A model generated the notes under the pieces. That model was not told the DNA's origin, searched no databases, and saw nothing but the letters and a program-made list of their open reading frames with translations. 64,000 bases of DNA from Bradyrhizobium rifense (GTDB lineage: Bacteria; Pseudomonadota; Alphaproteobacteria; Rhizobiales; Xanthobacteraceae): the NCBI RefSeq assembly GCF_008123425.1, contig NZ_VSSS01000030.1, forward strand, positions 213,532 through 277,531, given 5' to 3'. This document shows, piece by piece, positions 8,869-18,100 of this stretch. The stretch's first letter is position 1, and the number at the start of each line of letters is the position of its first letter. The position numbers and the translations under genes are program-made.

Positions 8869-9523
8869 GGTAGCCCGGTCTAGCCGCCAGGCCCCCACCC
8901 TCGTTCCCGACCGTGACTGTCCGCTCTGTCCGCGCCTGGTTGCCTTTCGCGAGGCGAACCGCGCGCGCGAGCCGTCCTGGCACAACGCGCCGGTGCCGCC
9001 GTTCGGCGATATCAAGGCGCGCCTATTGATCGTCGGCCTCGCGCCGGGCATGCAGGGCGCCAATCGCACCGGCCGCCCGTTCACCGGCGATTATGCGGGC
9101 GACCTGCTCTACGCCACGCTGCTCGAATACGGTTTTGCCAAGGGCACCTATCAGGCGCGTCCTGACGACGGCATGAAGTTGGTCGACTGCCGGATCGCCA
9201 ACGCCGTGCATTGCGTTCCGCCGCAGAACAAGCCGCTGCCTGTCGAGATCAACACCTGCCGCCCGTTTCTCGTCGCCAACCTCGAGACGATGCCGAATTT
9301 GCGCGCGATCGTGGCACTCGGACGCATTGCGCACGATACGGTGCTCAAGCCGCTGAGCCTGAAGGCCTCGCAAGCCCCATTCGGGCACGGCGCCGTGCAC
9401 CAGGCAGGCCGGTTCAAGCTCTACGACAGCTATCACTGCTCCCGCTACAACACGAACACAGGCGTGCTGACGACGGACATGTTCCGCAGCGTGTTCGCGA
9501 AGATCAGGGCCGACCTCGACTAG
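8849..9523 (+). CDS. uracil-DNA glycosylase, family 5 (UdgB-like)
   Basis: 224 residues from the ATG at 8849. Base-excision repair enzyme that removes uracil and related deaminated bases. The family motif GLAPGMQGANRTGRPFTGD is near residue 55, with C-terminal DSYHCSRYNTNTG containing the His motif. An N-terminal pair DCPLCPRL plus a downstream Cys pair (VDCRIANAVHCVPP, INTCRP) fit the 4Fe-4S cluster of this class. The frame is also open upstream to 8702, but that region overlaps the NYN gene and is not conserved-looking. Confidence 0.88.
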   Translation: MTTSRSEVARSSRQAPTLVPDRDCPLCPRLVAFREANRAREPSWHNAPVPPFGDIKARLLIVGLAPGMQGANRTGRPFTGDYAGDLLYATLLEYGFAKGTYQARPDDGMKLVDCRIANAVHCVPPQNKPLPVEINTCRPFLVANLETMPNLRAIVALGRIAHDTVLKPLSLKASQAPFGHGAVHQAGRFKLYDSYHCSRYNTNTGVLTTDMFRSVFAKIRADLD

Positions 9524-10113
9524 GTCTTTGCCGGAGTCTTTGCAGGATTTGCCTTCAGCCAGTCCAGCACATCGCCCGCGTTCCGGTCGGGCGGAAACAC
9601 CGGATAGAACACATGGGTGATTCTGGCGTCGTCGATGATCAGCGCGAGGCGCTTGATCAGCGTCAGGCCCGCGACCTCCATGGTCGGCAGATTGAGGGCG
9701 CGCGTGAGTGCCAGCTTCTCGTCCGAGAGCACCGGGAACGGCAGATGCAGCCGCGACGCCATCTCGGTCTGGTAGGCGTTGCTCTGCGTCGAAAGGCCAT
9801 ACACCTGCGAAGCGCCGGCGGCTTTCAGATCGGCGAACAGGTCGCGAAATGCGCATGTCTGCGGCGTGCAGCCCCGCGCGCCCGGGATCATGTCCCAATC
9901 GTCGACCAGCCCGATCTTGCCGGGCTCGCCGGTGCGCGGATAGGCAAACACCACGGTGCGGCCCGGGAGCGCCGACAGATCGACCGAATTGTCATCGGTC
10001 GCACGCAGGCTGATCGCGGGCAGCATCATGCCTTTCAGATGCACGGCACCGCCATCGTCAGTAGGTGCGGGAATCTGGCTCCAATCGACCTCGAGCAGGT
10101 TCTTCTGGTTCAT
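9520..10113 (-). CDS. peroxiredoxin-like (redoxin domain) protein
   Basis: 197 residues. Thioredoxin-fold protein with the AhpC/redoxin sequence LSALPGRTVVFAYPRTGEPG and a Cys pair GCTPQTCAF where peroxiredoxins have PxxxTxxC; the second Cys of CTPQTC would be the peroxidatic residue. Probably reduces peroxides in the cytosol (no signal peptide). AGGGGA lies upstream of the ATG. Its start is 4 bp after the smpB stop on the same strand. Confidence 0.85.
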   Translation of the reverse strand: MNQKNLLEVDWSQIPAPTDDGGAVHLKGMMLPAISLRATDDNSVDLSALPGRTVVFAYPRTGEPGKIGLVDDWDMIPGARGCTPQTCAFRDLFADLKAAGASQVYGLSTQSNAYQTEMASRLHLPFPVLSDEKLALTRALNLPTMEVAGLTLIKRLALIIDDARITHVFYPVFPPDRNAGDVLDWLKANPAKTPAKT

Positions 10114-10117
10114 CTCG

Positions 10118-10591
10118 CTATCCCCTCGCCCGCATCAGCCGGCCCTTCTCCCGGCTCCAGTCGCGCTTCTTCTCGGTCTCGCGCTTGTCGTGCAGCTTCT
10201 TGCCCTTTGCAACTGCGAGCTGCAATTTGGCCCGCCCGCGCTCGTTGAAGTAGAGCTTGAGAGGGATCAGCGTCATGCCCTCGCGATCGACGGCGCCCAT
10301 CAGCTTGTTGATCTGACGGCGATGCAGCAGCAGCTTTCGCGGCCGCTTGGGCTCGTGGTTGAAGCGGTTGCCCTGGAGATATTCGGGAATCGTGGCGTTG
10401 ATCAGCCAGATCTCGCCGTCTTTGGAGTCGGCATAGGACTCCGCAATCGTGCTCTTGCCGTTGCGGATCGACTTCACCTCGGTTCCGGTCAGAGCAATGC
10501 CCGCCTCGACCGTATCCTCGATCGCATAGTTGAAACGGGCCTTGCGATTTTCCGCCATGACCTTGATAGGACGTTCGTTCTTATCGGCCAT
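10118..10591 (-). CDS. smpB: SsrA-binding protein SmpB
   Basis: 157 residues. Binds tmRNA and brings it to stalled ribosomes for trans-translation. Motifs: NRKARFNYAIEDTVEAGIAL, the GTEVKSIRNGK loop, and the basic C-terminal tail KKLHDKRETEKKRDWSREKG that enters the mRNA channel. Normal length. No tmRNA gene was recognised in the window. Confidence 0.97.
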   Translation of the reverse strand: MADKNERPIKVMAENRKARFNYAIEDTVEAGIALTGTEVKSIRNGKSTIAESYADSKDGEIWLINATIPEYLQGNRFNHEPKRPRKLLLHRRQINKLMGAVDREGMTLIPLKLYFNERGRAKLQLAVAKGKKLHDKRETEKKRDWSREKGRLMRARG

Positions 10592-10650
10592 GACCTACAA
10601 ACCTGATCGAGATGCGCGCGTAAGCTAACAGTTTGGATGAAGCGGGCGCG

Positions 10651-11094
10651 TCACTTCTTGAGGAGATCGCGGATCTCGGTCAGCAGCACGACCTCCGCCG
10701 ACGGCTTCGGCGGCTCCGCGGGCTTGGCCTCTTCCTTGCGCTTCAATGTATTCATGGCGCGGATCACCAAGAATAGCACGAAGGCGACAATGATGAAGTT
10801 GATCGTCAGCGTCAGGAAGCTGCCGTAAGCGAGCACTGCGCCTTGCTTTTTCGCGTCCGCTAAGTTGGTGGCGGTGACCGTCTTCGACAAGGGGACGTAG
10901 TAATTCGAGAAGTCGAGGCCGCCGGTTGCGGCGCCGATCATCGGCATGATGATGTCACCGACCAGCGAAGTGACGATGGCGCCGAAGGCGGCGCCGATAA
11001 TGACGCCGACCGCGAGGTCGACGACATTGCCCTTCATGGCGAAGTCGCGGAACTCCGTGAGCATCCGTCTGCCTTTTTCGTCGACTGCGCTCAT
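10651..11094 (-). CDS. mscL: large-conductance mechanosensitive channel
   Basis: 147 residues. Homopentameric inner-membrane channel that opens on hypo-osmotic shock. TM1 signature FRDFAMKGNVVDLAVGVIIG is followed by AFGAIVTSLVGDIIMP, TM2 GSFLTLTINFIIVAFVLFLV, and the C-terminal bundle LLTEIRDLLKK. The ATG at 11094 has GGAG upstream; an internal Met at 11064 would give the more usual shorter N-terminus. It lies 27 bp after dapA on the same strand. Confidence 0.96.
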   Translation of the reverse strand: MSAVDEKGRRMLTEFRDFAMKGNVVDLAVGVIIGAAFGAIVTSLVGDIIMPMIGAATGGLDFSNYYVPLSKTVTATNLADAKKQGAVLAYGSFLTLTINFIIVAFVLFLVIRAMNTLKRKEEAKPAEPPKPSAEVVLLTEIRDLLKK

Positions 11095-11121
11095 GACGGG
11101 CTCCCCCCGGTGGCTAAAGCG

Positions 11122-12012
11122 TCAGTTGATCAGGCCGGCATGCACCATGGCGCTGCGCACCGCAACGCGCGTCGGCTCGGACACCGGCACCATCGGCAGC
11201 CGCAGCGTCTCATCCATCTTGCCGAGCAGCGTCATTGCATATTTGATCGGCGCCGGATTGCTCTCGATGAAAAGGTTGTTGTGCAGCGGCATCAGCTTGT
11301 CGTGGATCTTCAGCGCGGTGGCGTGGTCGCCCTTCGCCCAGGCGGCCTGGAACTCCGAGCACAGTCGCGGTGCGACGTTCGACGTCACCGAAATGCAGCC
11401 ATGGCCGCCATGGGCCATGTAGCCGAGGATGGTCGCGTCCTCGCCGGAGAGCTGGTTGAAATCCTCGCCCATCGCCGCGCGCTGCTGCGACACACGCACC
11501 ATGCTGGCAGTGGCGTCCTTGACGCCGGCGATGTTCTTCAGCTCCCACAGCCGCTTCATGGTGTCGACCGACATGTCGATCACCGAGCGCGGCGGGATGT
11601 TGTAGATGATGATCGGAATCCCGATCGCATCGTTGATCGCCTTGAAGTGCTGATACATGCCTTCCTGGGTCGGCTTATTGTAGTACGGCGTCACCACCAG
11701 CACGGCGTTGGCGCCCGCCTTCTCGGCATGCTGGGCCAGCTCGACCGCTTCCTTGGTGGAGTTGGAGCCCGCGCCGGCGATCACGGGCACGCGCCCCTTG
11801 GCCTCCTCGATGCACCATTCGACGACCTTCTTGTGCTCGTCATGCGAGAGCGTCGGGCTCTCGCCGGTGGTGCCGACCGGGACAAGGCCGTTGGTACCCT
11901 CGGAGATCTGCCAGTTGACCAGGGAGCGGAACGCCGCCTCGTCCAGCGAGCCATTTTTGAAGGGCGTGACCAAGGCGGTGAACGACCCCCGGAATTTCGT
12001 CTTGGCTGCCAT
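11122..12012 (-). CDS. dapA: 4-hydroxy-tetrahydrodipicolinate synthase
   Basis: 296 residues. Condenses pyruvate with aspartate semialdehyde in the diaminopimelate/lysine pathway. GTTGESPTLSHDEH (substrate loop), the Tyr region IIIYNIPPRS and the Schiff-base Lys region IAGVKDATAS are all present. The start is set by the ATG at 12010-12012 with GGAGGAAG seven bases upstream; the frame is open a further 58 codons, but that part has no family similarity. Divergent from the lytic transglycosylase, so both genes touching peptidoglycan share the 206-bp gap. Confidence 0.96.
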   Translation of the reverse strand: MAAKTKFRGSFTALVTPFKNGSLDEAAFRSLVNWQISEGTNGLVPVGTTGESPTLSHDEHKKVVEWCIEEAKGRVPVIAGAGSNSTKEAVELAQHAEKAGANAVLVVTPYYNKPTQEGMYQHFKAINDAIGIPIIIYNIPPRSVIDMSVDTMKRLWELKNIAGVKDATASMVRVSQQRAAMGEDFNQLSGEDATILGYMAHGGHGCISVTSNVAPRLCSEFQAAWAKGDHATALKIHDKLMPLHNNLFIESNPAPIKYAMTLLGKMDETLRLPMVPVSEPTRVAVRSAMVHAGLIN

Positions 12013-12218
12013 GGACTTCCTCCGTACGCGGCGAGATTTTAGAGCAAGCCCCATTCTTATCGGGTCTGTCCGGCCGGTAAAAGACCTGCTGCCGACTGAC
12101 ACACCGTTTAAGCCGCGATTTTGCCGCGGTGGTGGTGCAAACCCGGCGGAGGTAAGCGGCTGTTGGTATTTTGTCCGCATATTCAATCAAATACAGCCAG
12201 ATCTTGTACAGATAGGTC

Positions 12219-14708
12219 TTGAGCCAATTGACTGATTCGGGGCGACGAACCTCCGTGACCTCCTTATCCCGTGCCGCATGGCGATCTGCCGGTCTGGCCA
12301 TAGGCCTGATGGCCGGCCTGTCGATCGGCTGCGCCGCCCTGGCCAAGTCCAATGAGACGACCGAGGACTCCGCGAAGGAACCCACCAAGCAAGCTCCCAA
12401 GGGAACCGATAAGGGAACTGATAAGGGAACCGCGAAGCCTTCAACCAAGCCTGCCGCGAAGGACGCCGCGAAGGGATCGGCCAAGGAGACCGCCAAGGGC
12501 GCGAGCAAGGGAGCAGCCTCCGCGCCGGCCAAGGATGCTGCGAACAAGGATGCTGCGAAGAAGCCCGCCGGCAAGGATGCCGCCAAGGACAAGCCGAAGC
12601 CCGCTGCTGCCGCCTCCGCGCCAAAAGCACGACCGGCCGCCAATGCTCCGGCCTCCCAAACCACGCCGGCGGTGACGGCCACTGTCAGACCTTCCGCCCC
12701 AGCCCCCGCCAAGTCTGTCGCAACGCCAGTGCTGGCGCCTGCAACCCGCCAGCACGCCGCGCCGCGCAAGCCGGTCACGCCGGCCGCGGTTGCTGCGACC
12801 TCGTCGACGTCGCAGGCCGACAAGGACACGCTCGAGAACGTCATCGAGTTGGTGCGCAAGCGCAAGGCAGGAGACGCGACCAATTACGCAGACTCGATTT
12901 CGGATCCCGTTGCGCGAAAGCTCGCGGAATGGATCATCCTGCGTAGCGAGGACAATGGCGCGAGCGTTGAGCGCTACCGCGCCTTCCTCTCCGCCAATCC
13001 GAGCTGGCCATCGCAGACCTTCCTGCGCCGGCGCTTGGAGGCCGCGATGTGGGACGACAGGCGCGACGATTCCGTTGGCTGGTCGTGGTTCGAGAACGAA
13101 TCCCCTGTTTCGGCCAAGGGCCGCTTCGTGCTTGCCAAGGCGATGCTGGCGCGCGGCGACCGCGCCAATGCCGAGCGGCTGGTGCGCGAAGCCTGGCGCA
13201 GCGATCCGATGTCGGAGGACACCGAGAACAACGCGCTCGACCAGTTCGGCGCCCTGCTCACGCCGGGCGACCAGAAGGCGCGGATGGACACGCTGCTCTA
13301 TGGCAGCGAGACCGAGGCGGCGCTGCGCGCGGCAAAACGGCTCGGCGCCGGCTATGTCGCGCTCGCCAAGGCCCGCATCGCCTCCTTCAAGAAGGCGCCG
13401 AACACGCGCGCGCTGCTCGAAGAGGTGCCGCGCGAGCTGCACAGCGATCCCGGCTACATCTTCAGCAAGATCCAGCTGCTGCGCCGCGAGGAGAAGTTTG
13501 CCGAAGCTGCCCAGCTCATGCTGTCGGCGCCGAAGGACCCGAACCGGCTCTACAATCTCGACGAATGGTGGATCGAGCGGCGCCTCCTGGCGCGCAAGAT
13601 GATCGACACCGAGGAATTCCGCAGCGCCTATCTGATCGCACGCGACGCAGCGCTCCCCTCGCGCGACATCTACAAGACCGAACAGGAATTCACGGCGGGC
13701 TGGATCGCGCTGCGCTTCCTGAACGATCCCACGGCAGCCGCCCAGCACTTTGCCCGCATCGGCGTTGGCAGCGTCAATCCGACCACGCTGGCGCGCGCCG
13801 GTTACTGGCAGGGCCGCGCCGCGGAAGCCGCAGGCCGCCAGCAGGAGGCCCGCAACGCCTACGCTCGCGCCGCCGAGCAATCCACCAGCTATTACGGCCA
13901 GCTCGCGCGCGCAAAACTCGGCCTGCCGCAGATCGAGCTGAACAGCCAGCCGCGCGGCCGCGGCGCCGAACGGCTGGAGATCGTGCGCGCCGCGCAATTG
14001 CTCTACGAGCTCGACGAGCGCGAGATGGCGGTGCCGATGCTTGCCGACATGGGCGAGAACGGCGATCCCGAGGCGCTGACCGGCCTCGGCGAGCTGACCC
14101 AGCGCTACAGCGACGCCCGCGGCATGCTGCTGGTCGGCAAGGCCGCGCTCAATCGCGGCCTGCCGTTCGACTTCTACGCCTACCCCGTCAACGGCATTCC
14201 GCAGTTCACGCAGATCGGTCCCGAGGTCGAGCGCAGCATCGTCTACGCGATCGCGCGACAGGAAAGCGCGTTCAATCCGGCCGTGGTCTCGCCGGCGCAG
14301 GCCTATGGCCTGATGCAGGTGACGCCAGACGCCGCGCGTTACGTCTGCAAACGGCACGGCGCGACCTATGACCTCTCGCGGCTGAAGAACGATTCGTCCT
14401 ACAACGCCACGCTCGGGGCGGCTGAGCTCGGCGGCCTGCTCGAGGATTATCGCGGCTCCTACATCATGACCTTCGCGGCCTACAACGCCGGTCGCGGCAG
14501 CGTGAAGAAGTGGATCGACCGTTACGGCGATCCCCGCGAATCCAAGATCGACGCGGTCGACTGGGTCGAGCTGATCCCGTTCTCCGAGACGCGCAACTAC
14601 GTCCAGCGGATCATGGAGAATCTTCAGGTCTACCGCGCCCGCTTCGGCGGCGGCACGCGGCTCCAGATCGAGGCCGATTTGCGCCGCGGCGCCGGCAGCG
14701 TGGAATAG
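12219..14708 (+). CDS. soluble lytic murein transglycosylase with Lys/Ala-rich linker
   Basis: 829 residues from a TTG at 12219 (a GTG at 12255 is an alternative). Cleaves peptidoglycan strands to 1,6-anhydromuramyl ends in the periplasm. A signal peptide ends near CAALAKS. Residues ~45-195 are low-complexity Lys/Ala/Pro (KPAAKDAAKGSAKETAKGAS), then an alpha-solenoid of Slt-like helices, then the catalytic domain with IARQESAFNPAVVSP (catalytic Glu at about 682), AYGLMQVTP and AYNAGRG. The linker is much longer than in E. coli Slt70 and could bind anionic wall polymers (inference). Confidence 0.93.
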   Translation: MSQLTDSGRRTSVTSLSRAAWRSAGLAIGLMAGLSIGCAALAKSNETTEDSAKEPTKQAPKGTDKGTDKGTAKPSTKPAAKDAAKGSAKETAKGASKGAASAPAKDAANKDAAKKPAGKDAAKDKPKPAAAASAPKARPAANAPASQTTPAVTATVRPSAPAPAKSVATPVLAPATRQHAAPRKPVTPAAVAATSSTSQADKDTLENVIELVRKRKAGDATNYADSISDPVARKLAEWIILRSEDNGASVERYRAFLSANPSWPSQTFLRRRLEAAMWDDRRDDSVGWSWFENESPVSAKGRFVLAKAMLARGDRANAERLVREAWRSDPMSEDTENNALDQFGALLTPGDQKARMDTLLYGSETEAALRAAKRLGAGYVALAKARIASFKKAPNTRALLEEVPRELHSDPGYIFSKIQLLRREEKFAEAAQLMLSAPKDPNRLYNLDEWWIERRLLARKMIDTEEFRSAYLIARDAALPSRDIYKTEQEFTAGWIALRFLNDPTAAAQHFARIGVGSVNPTTLARAGYWQGRAAEAAGRQQEARNAYARAAEQSTSYYGQLARAKLGLPQIELNSQPRGRGAERLEIVRAAQLLYELDEREMAVPMLADMGENGDPEALTGLGELTQRYSDARGMLLVGKAALNRGLPFDFYAYPVNGIPQFTQIGPEVERSIVYAIARQESAFNPAVVSPAQAYGLMQVTPDAARYVCKRHGATYDLSRLKNDSSYNATLGAAELGGLLEDYRGSYIMTFAAYNAGRGSVKKWIDRYGDPRESKIDAVDWVELIPFSETRNYVQRIMENLQVYRARFGGGTRLQIEADLRRGAGSVE

Positions 14709-14769
14709 CTGCCTTCTCTCTCGCGCGTGTCAGAGTCACGCTCTCGCGATGACAGGCATGCGCGCCTCA

Positions 14770-14945
14770 AGCCGAAACGACCGTCGCCGACGCAGCAGCA
14801 ATGAGCGCGAAACGCCATACCGCCGCGCCGTTGCCGCGACGCCATGCTCTCCGGGAGATCTTGAGCTTCTCGTGCTCGGACCAGCGCCGTGGCCAATCCG
14901 TGTCCACCACCTCAAGCCGTTCGACTTGGGTTCTCTTGTCGGTCT
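14770..14945 (-). pseudogene. remnant of an IS66-type transposase (TnpA helix-turn-helix region)
   Basis: One minus-strand frame reads KRTQVERLEVVDTDWPRRW then SEHEKLKIS; after a shift the next frame reads GEHGVAATARRYGVSRSLLL then RRRRSF. Together they give the standard N-terminal HTH of IS66/IS3-like orfA proteins (RRRWS.EEKL.I...GVSV..ARR.GVSRSLLF.WRR). The join lies near 14850-14858 and part of the middle seems lost. No inverted repeats or downstream transposase ORFs were seen, so this is a scar. Confidence 0.7.
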
Positions 14946-15084
14946 TTGAACCCGTCCGCTGGATGAAGCCTCGAGCCTCCAATGGCCTCGATTGATGGAC
15001 CATGAAGGATTGACCTTCAGTGCTTCCGAAACTGACTTGACGGACAATCCCGGCCGTATCCGCTGCATCTTCGATTGCGACAAG

Positions 15085-15150
15085 GATGGTCCACTGCGGG
15101 ACCATCAAGTCCAGGGTCTTGGTCCAAGTGCTGGACCAAGTCCTGGACCA
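15085..15150. repeat. cluster of GGTCC/GGACC inverted and tandem repeats
   Basis: Two nested palindromes: GATGGTCC (15085-15092) with GGACCATC (15099-15106), and CTTGGTCCA (15118-15126) with TGGACCAAG (15132-15140). The second overlaps a tandem pair of 12-mers, AGTGCTGGACCA (15127-15138) and AGTCCTGGACCA (15139-15150). It is noncoding and lies between the transposase remnant and the porin terminator. Confidence 0.7.
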
Positions 15151-15175
15151 GATGTCACATCGCTAAGCAGCAAAA

Positions 15176-15203
15176 AGCCCCCGGCGGTTTCCCGCCGGGG
15201 GCT
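15176..15203 (-). terminator. intrinsic terminator of the porin gene
   Basis: Perfect 12-bp stem, AGCCCCCGGCGG (15176-15187) with CCGCCGGGGGCT (15192-15203), and a TTTC tetraloop. On the minus strand it is followed by TTTTTGC. It lies 24 bp past the stop codon that the in-frame porin C-terminus would use (15227). Confidence 0.9.
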
Positions 15204-15226
15204 CGCTATCGATCGAGAGATCGATA

Positions 15227-16773
15227 TTAGAAGGTGCGGTTAGCGCGGAGGAGCAGAGTGAGAGAGTTCTGATCCTTCAGCTCATACGTCGCAGCCGGCT
15301 TCGCAAAAGCCGAAATGGCCGGATTGCGATCGTACCAGAGTACTTCTGATCCAGGCGCGACCAGCTCAGGTCAGCCGTGAACGCCAGGTTCTTGACCGGG
15401 GTCCAGACGGTGTTGACGCCGACGACGCCGAAGTTGAAGTCCGGGTTACAGGTCGCGGTGGCGGCACCGTAAGCAGCAACAAAGTTGCCGCAGATCAGGG
15501 CCTTGGCGTTGCTGGTGTAGCTCAGCTGAGCATAGCCACCGTAGACGGCGCTAACCCAGTAGGGGTTCCAGTTGTGGGTGAAGCCACCACGGACGCCCCA
15601 GGTCTTGACGGTCTCGATGCTGCCGCCAGCGCCGAAGACGCCGTCAGCAATTCCAGCGAAACCGACGCTCTGGTAGGCGATGCCCGAACCGCTGTACATG
15701 GAGAACTGCTGCGGGAACAGGACCTGGAAATTCTGCCGGCTGTCGCCATCGGTGTAGACCGCCTGCAAGTTGAGCGAGTCACCCGCACCAGTCGGGATGT
15801 TCTTGATCGACAACGAACCCTGCACAGCCCAACCCCACTTGTCGGAGGGATGACCAGTCGGTTCCGTCGTGCCGTAGTAGCCGGGATGCAGGTCATGCGC
15901 GGCAACCGAGAACTGGGCAAGACCCCAGGCCTGGTCAACACGAACAGCACCGACGATGTCGGGAGCGCGCGTGCCGCCCCAAGCGTTGACACCGTACTGA
16001 CCCAGGACGAGGGCATTACCAGCGTTTGTAGCAGCGGAAGTGACCGCAATGGCACCCGCGCCACTAACAGCACCGGTGGCTACGAAGCCCGAGGTGTTCC
16101 ACAGGTTGCCCTGACCATTGGACTGCGTATCGGGGCTTTCCAACGCCAGCGAACCGGTGATGCCCTGACCGAAGTCAGCGGTATAGGCGAACTGGTTGAT
16201 ACCGGTGACATGGTTGGAGCCGCCCGGAATGGTATCGGGACCACCAGCCGGATAGGAATTCCACGGCGCGTCGAAGATCGAGACCGTGCGACCCATGGTG
16301 AAGCCAGCGAACTGGATGAACGCATGGTAGAGGCCGAGCGTCGCACCACCTGCGGTGAACGTCGCCGGGCTGCTGCCGACGATATTGCCCGTGTCATAGC
16401 TGAAGATCATGTCAGCATAGGTACGAACAACGCCGTATTCGGTCGCCGTGCGGGTATCGACGTTGAGGTCCATACGAGCGCGGGTGTAATAGTAGTTCTG
16501 CAGACGGTTGTTCGATCCAGCGTTCTGAGTCGCCGCGCTCTGATTGAAACCGTAGTCGTTGCCGCCGCCGAGAACGGCGTCAGCGCGCAGGTAACCACCC
16601 AGCTTGATGCAGGTGTCGGTGCCGGGCATGTAGTAGAAACCCGCACCGTACAGCGAGCAGATCTTCACGTATTCGACCGCTTTGGCCTTCACGGGGAGAT
16701 CGGCTGCCTGCGCTCCGCCCACGGCGATGAGACCCGCCGCTGAGCCGAGCAAAAGGCTCTTAACCAACTTCAT
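15227..16773 (-). pseudogene. outer-membrane porin with a frameshift in its last strand
   Basis: Starts MKLVKSLLLGSAAGLIAVGG with signal peptide AQA|ADLPVKAK, then CSLYGAGFYYMPGTDTCIKLGGYLR, the standard N-terminus of large rhizobial porins (porin_2/Omp2b type, trimeric 16-strand channels). A strong GGAGG precedes the ATG. The main frame runs to 15277 and ends in a non-family tail, TIAIRPFRLLRSRLRRMS. Shifting frame at about 15337-15338 gives YDRNPAISAFAKPAA, TYELKDQNSLTLLL and RANRTF, ending at 15227. That is the expected last strand with terminal Phe, just before the terminator. One missing base (real or sequencing error) explains it. Confidence 0.85.
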
Positions 16774-17646
16774 GTTAAACCTCCAAGTTGCTCTTCAGGG
16801 AAGGTCATTGACCCGAATGGCCAATTCCCAAACCCCCTTTAAATCACCGCCTTGGCCACCTTCGCGTCTTCGGACACACCCGCATGAACGCGAGGGACTT
16901 AAGCGAAAGACCTAAACGGGACGACCTTGGGATGCCACCCTCCGTCGCCCGATCACAATTACCGAACGTCCTTGCACACACAACAACAGAACGCTCCGAA
17001 GCGGGCCTATGACGTGTGTTTTCCGACGGGTGTTGCACAAATAACACGCAGATGTGATCGTTCGACGCCTGCAACATGTTGTTTTTGCTGTATTTTTTTG
17101 AACGGTTCCATTTGCCCCCGAAATTCCCGATCCGATGGCGCGCGGGTCGGCTTACACACAGAGGCGGCTCTGACACGCTCGAATCGTGGAATCGGCACAC
17201 AGACTCAGACGATGTGTAATGCGCGGTAACTCTCGGTGATTTCCGGCAGCGCAGACCCCTCATGTAGCTGAAGTCACTCGGCCGATTGGAGAATCGGGCC
17301 GGCATCCCCGCTGGCGGAGATGAGCGGTTCGCCGTCGATGCCTCCATTAAGCCGCGAACGGCGCAGCAAGCCGGCATCCTGCCTCGCAGAGCCGACCGCA
17401 GCAGGAAATTTCCAGCAAACTCAATCGCTTGAGGGAGAAGACACGACGTCGCCCGCGGAACTGTCTCTGTCACCCCTGCCAAGCGCTTTGGTTCTGCGTC
17501 CGCTCTTTTGGCGTGACGTTTCTCGACTGGAAAGCAAACCGTCATGATTGGCCCGCAGTCCTGCGGAAATCGTTGGGAATATTCGAGTGAAAACACACGC
17601 TTCCAAATTGACCGGCCCAAGTAATTAGATGCATAAGGCTCGCACC
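16774..17646. other. long intergenic region upstream of the porin
   Basis: 873 bp. The 5' side contains the porin leader (SD CTTGGAGGTTTAAC immediately before its ATG) and presumably its promoter, which I could not place with confidence. A minus-strand reading frame is open over 276 codons (16844-17674) but has no recognisable domain and runs into the tRNA, so it is not annotated. No repeats of note. Confidence 0.5.
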
Positions 17647-17739
17647 GGAGAGGTGGCCGAGTGGCTGAAGGCAACGCTTTGCTAAAGCGTCATACGGTCT
17701 CAAGCTGTATCGAGGGTTCGAATCCCTCCCTCTCCGCCA
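17647..17739 (+). tRNA. tRNA-Ser (anticodon GCU)
   Basis: 93 nt including an encoded CCA. Acceptor stem GGAGAGG (17647-17653) pairs with CCTCTCC (17729-17735), discriminator G, then CCA. The D-arm GCCGAGTGGC, anticodon stem-loop CGCTTTGCTAAAGCG with anticodon GCT, a long variable arm typical of class II tRNAs, and T-arm GAGGGTTCGAATCCCTC are all visible. Reads AGC/AGU codons. Confidence 0.97.
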
Positions 17740-18100
17740 CCCAGCTGCAGAATCCAGGTCTGTTCATCTGAAAGCGACCGTCGCACGGCTGCGACAGCCT
17801 GGCGCAAGGATCCGCGCGGCTGAGCCCAGCCCGATTCGCGCTCTCCTTATATATGTGTGCATGTTCCTGGACGCGGGATCGCCAGATCCGCCAATGCGAC
17901 GGCGATATCAGCACCGCCTCGCCTCTCAAGGCCTTGAACCAGACGCCGGCTCTGCCGGCAGCCAGCGACTCAGTCCTGAGGCATTCCTTTTCGGGATCGC
18001 TCATGCCACGCCGGTCTTAAGTGGCGGCACGACGCGGGAACTTGATTGAGCGCAACCCAATCGCCCCGTGAAACCCACGGGGCCGGATGCGCTTCTCACT
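17740..18100. other. intergenic region after tRNA-Ser
   Basis: 361 bp with only overlapping open frames lacking family features. Nothing supported. Confidence 0.4.

Larger units (their letters stand above)
14709..15226. other. gene-poor stretch with transposase remnant, GGTCC repeats and porin terminator
   Basis: No intact gene. It contains a decayed transposase fragment (14770-14945), a cluster of GGTCC/GGACC palindromes (15085-15150) and the terminator of the porin gene (15176-15203). These are listed separately. Confidence 0.6.

Noticed and set aside
16844..17674. 276-codon open frame upstream of the porin, minus strand
   Set aside because: No domain, no good ribosome site, and it runs into the tRNA-Ser gene; long open frames arise by chance in GC-rich DNA.
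17690..18004. Minus-strand ORF ending EGFEPSIQLETV
   Set aside because: This ending is the well-known false translation of the antisense strand of class II tRNA-Ser genes.
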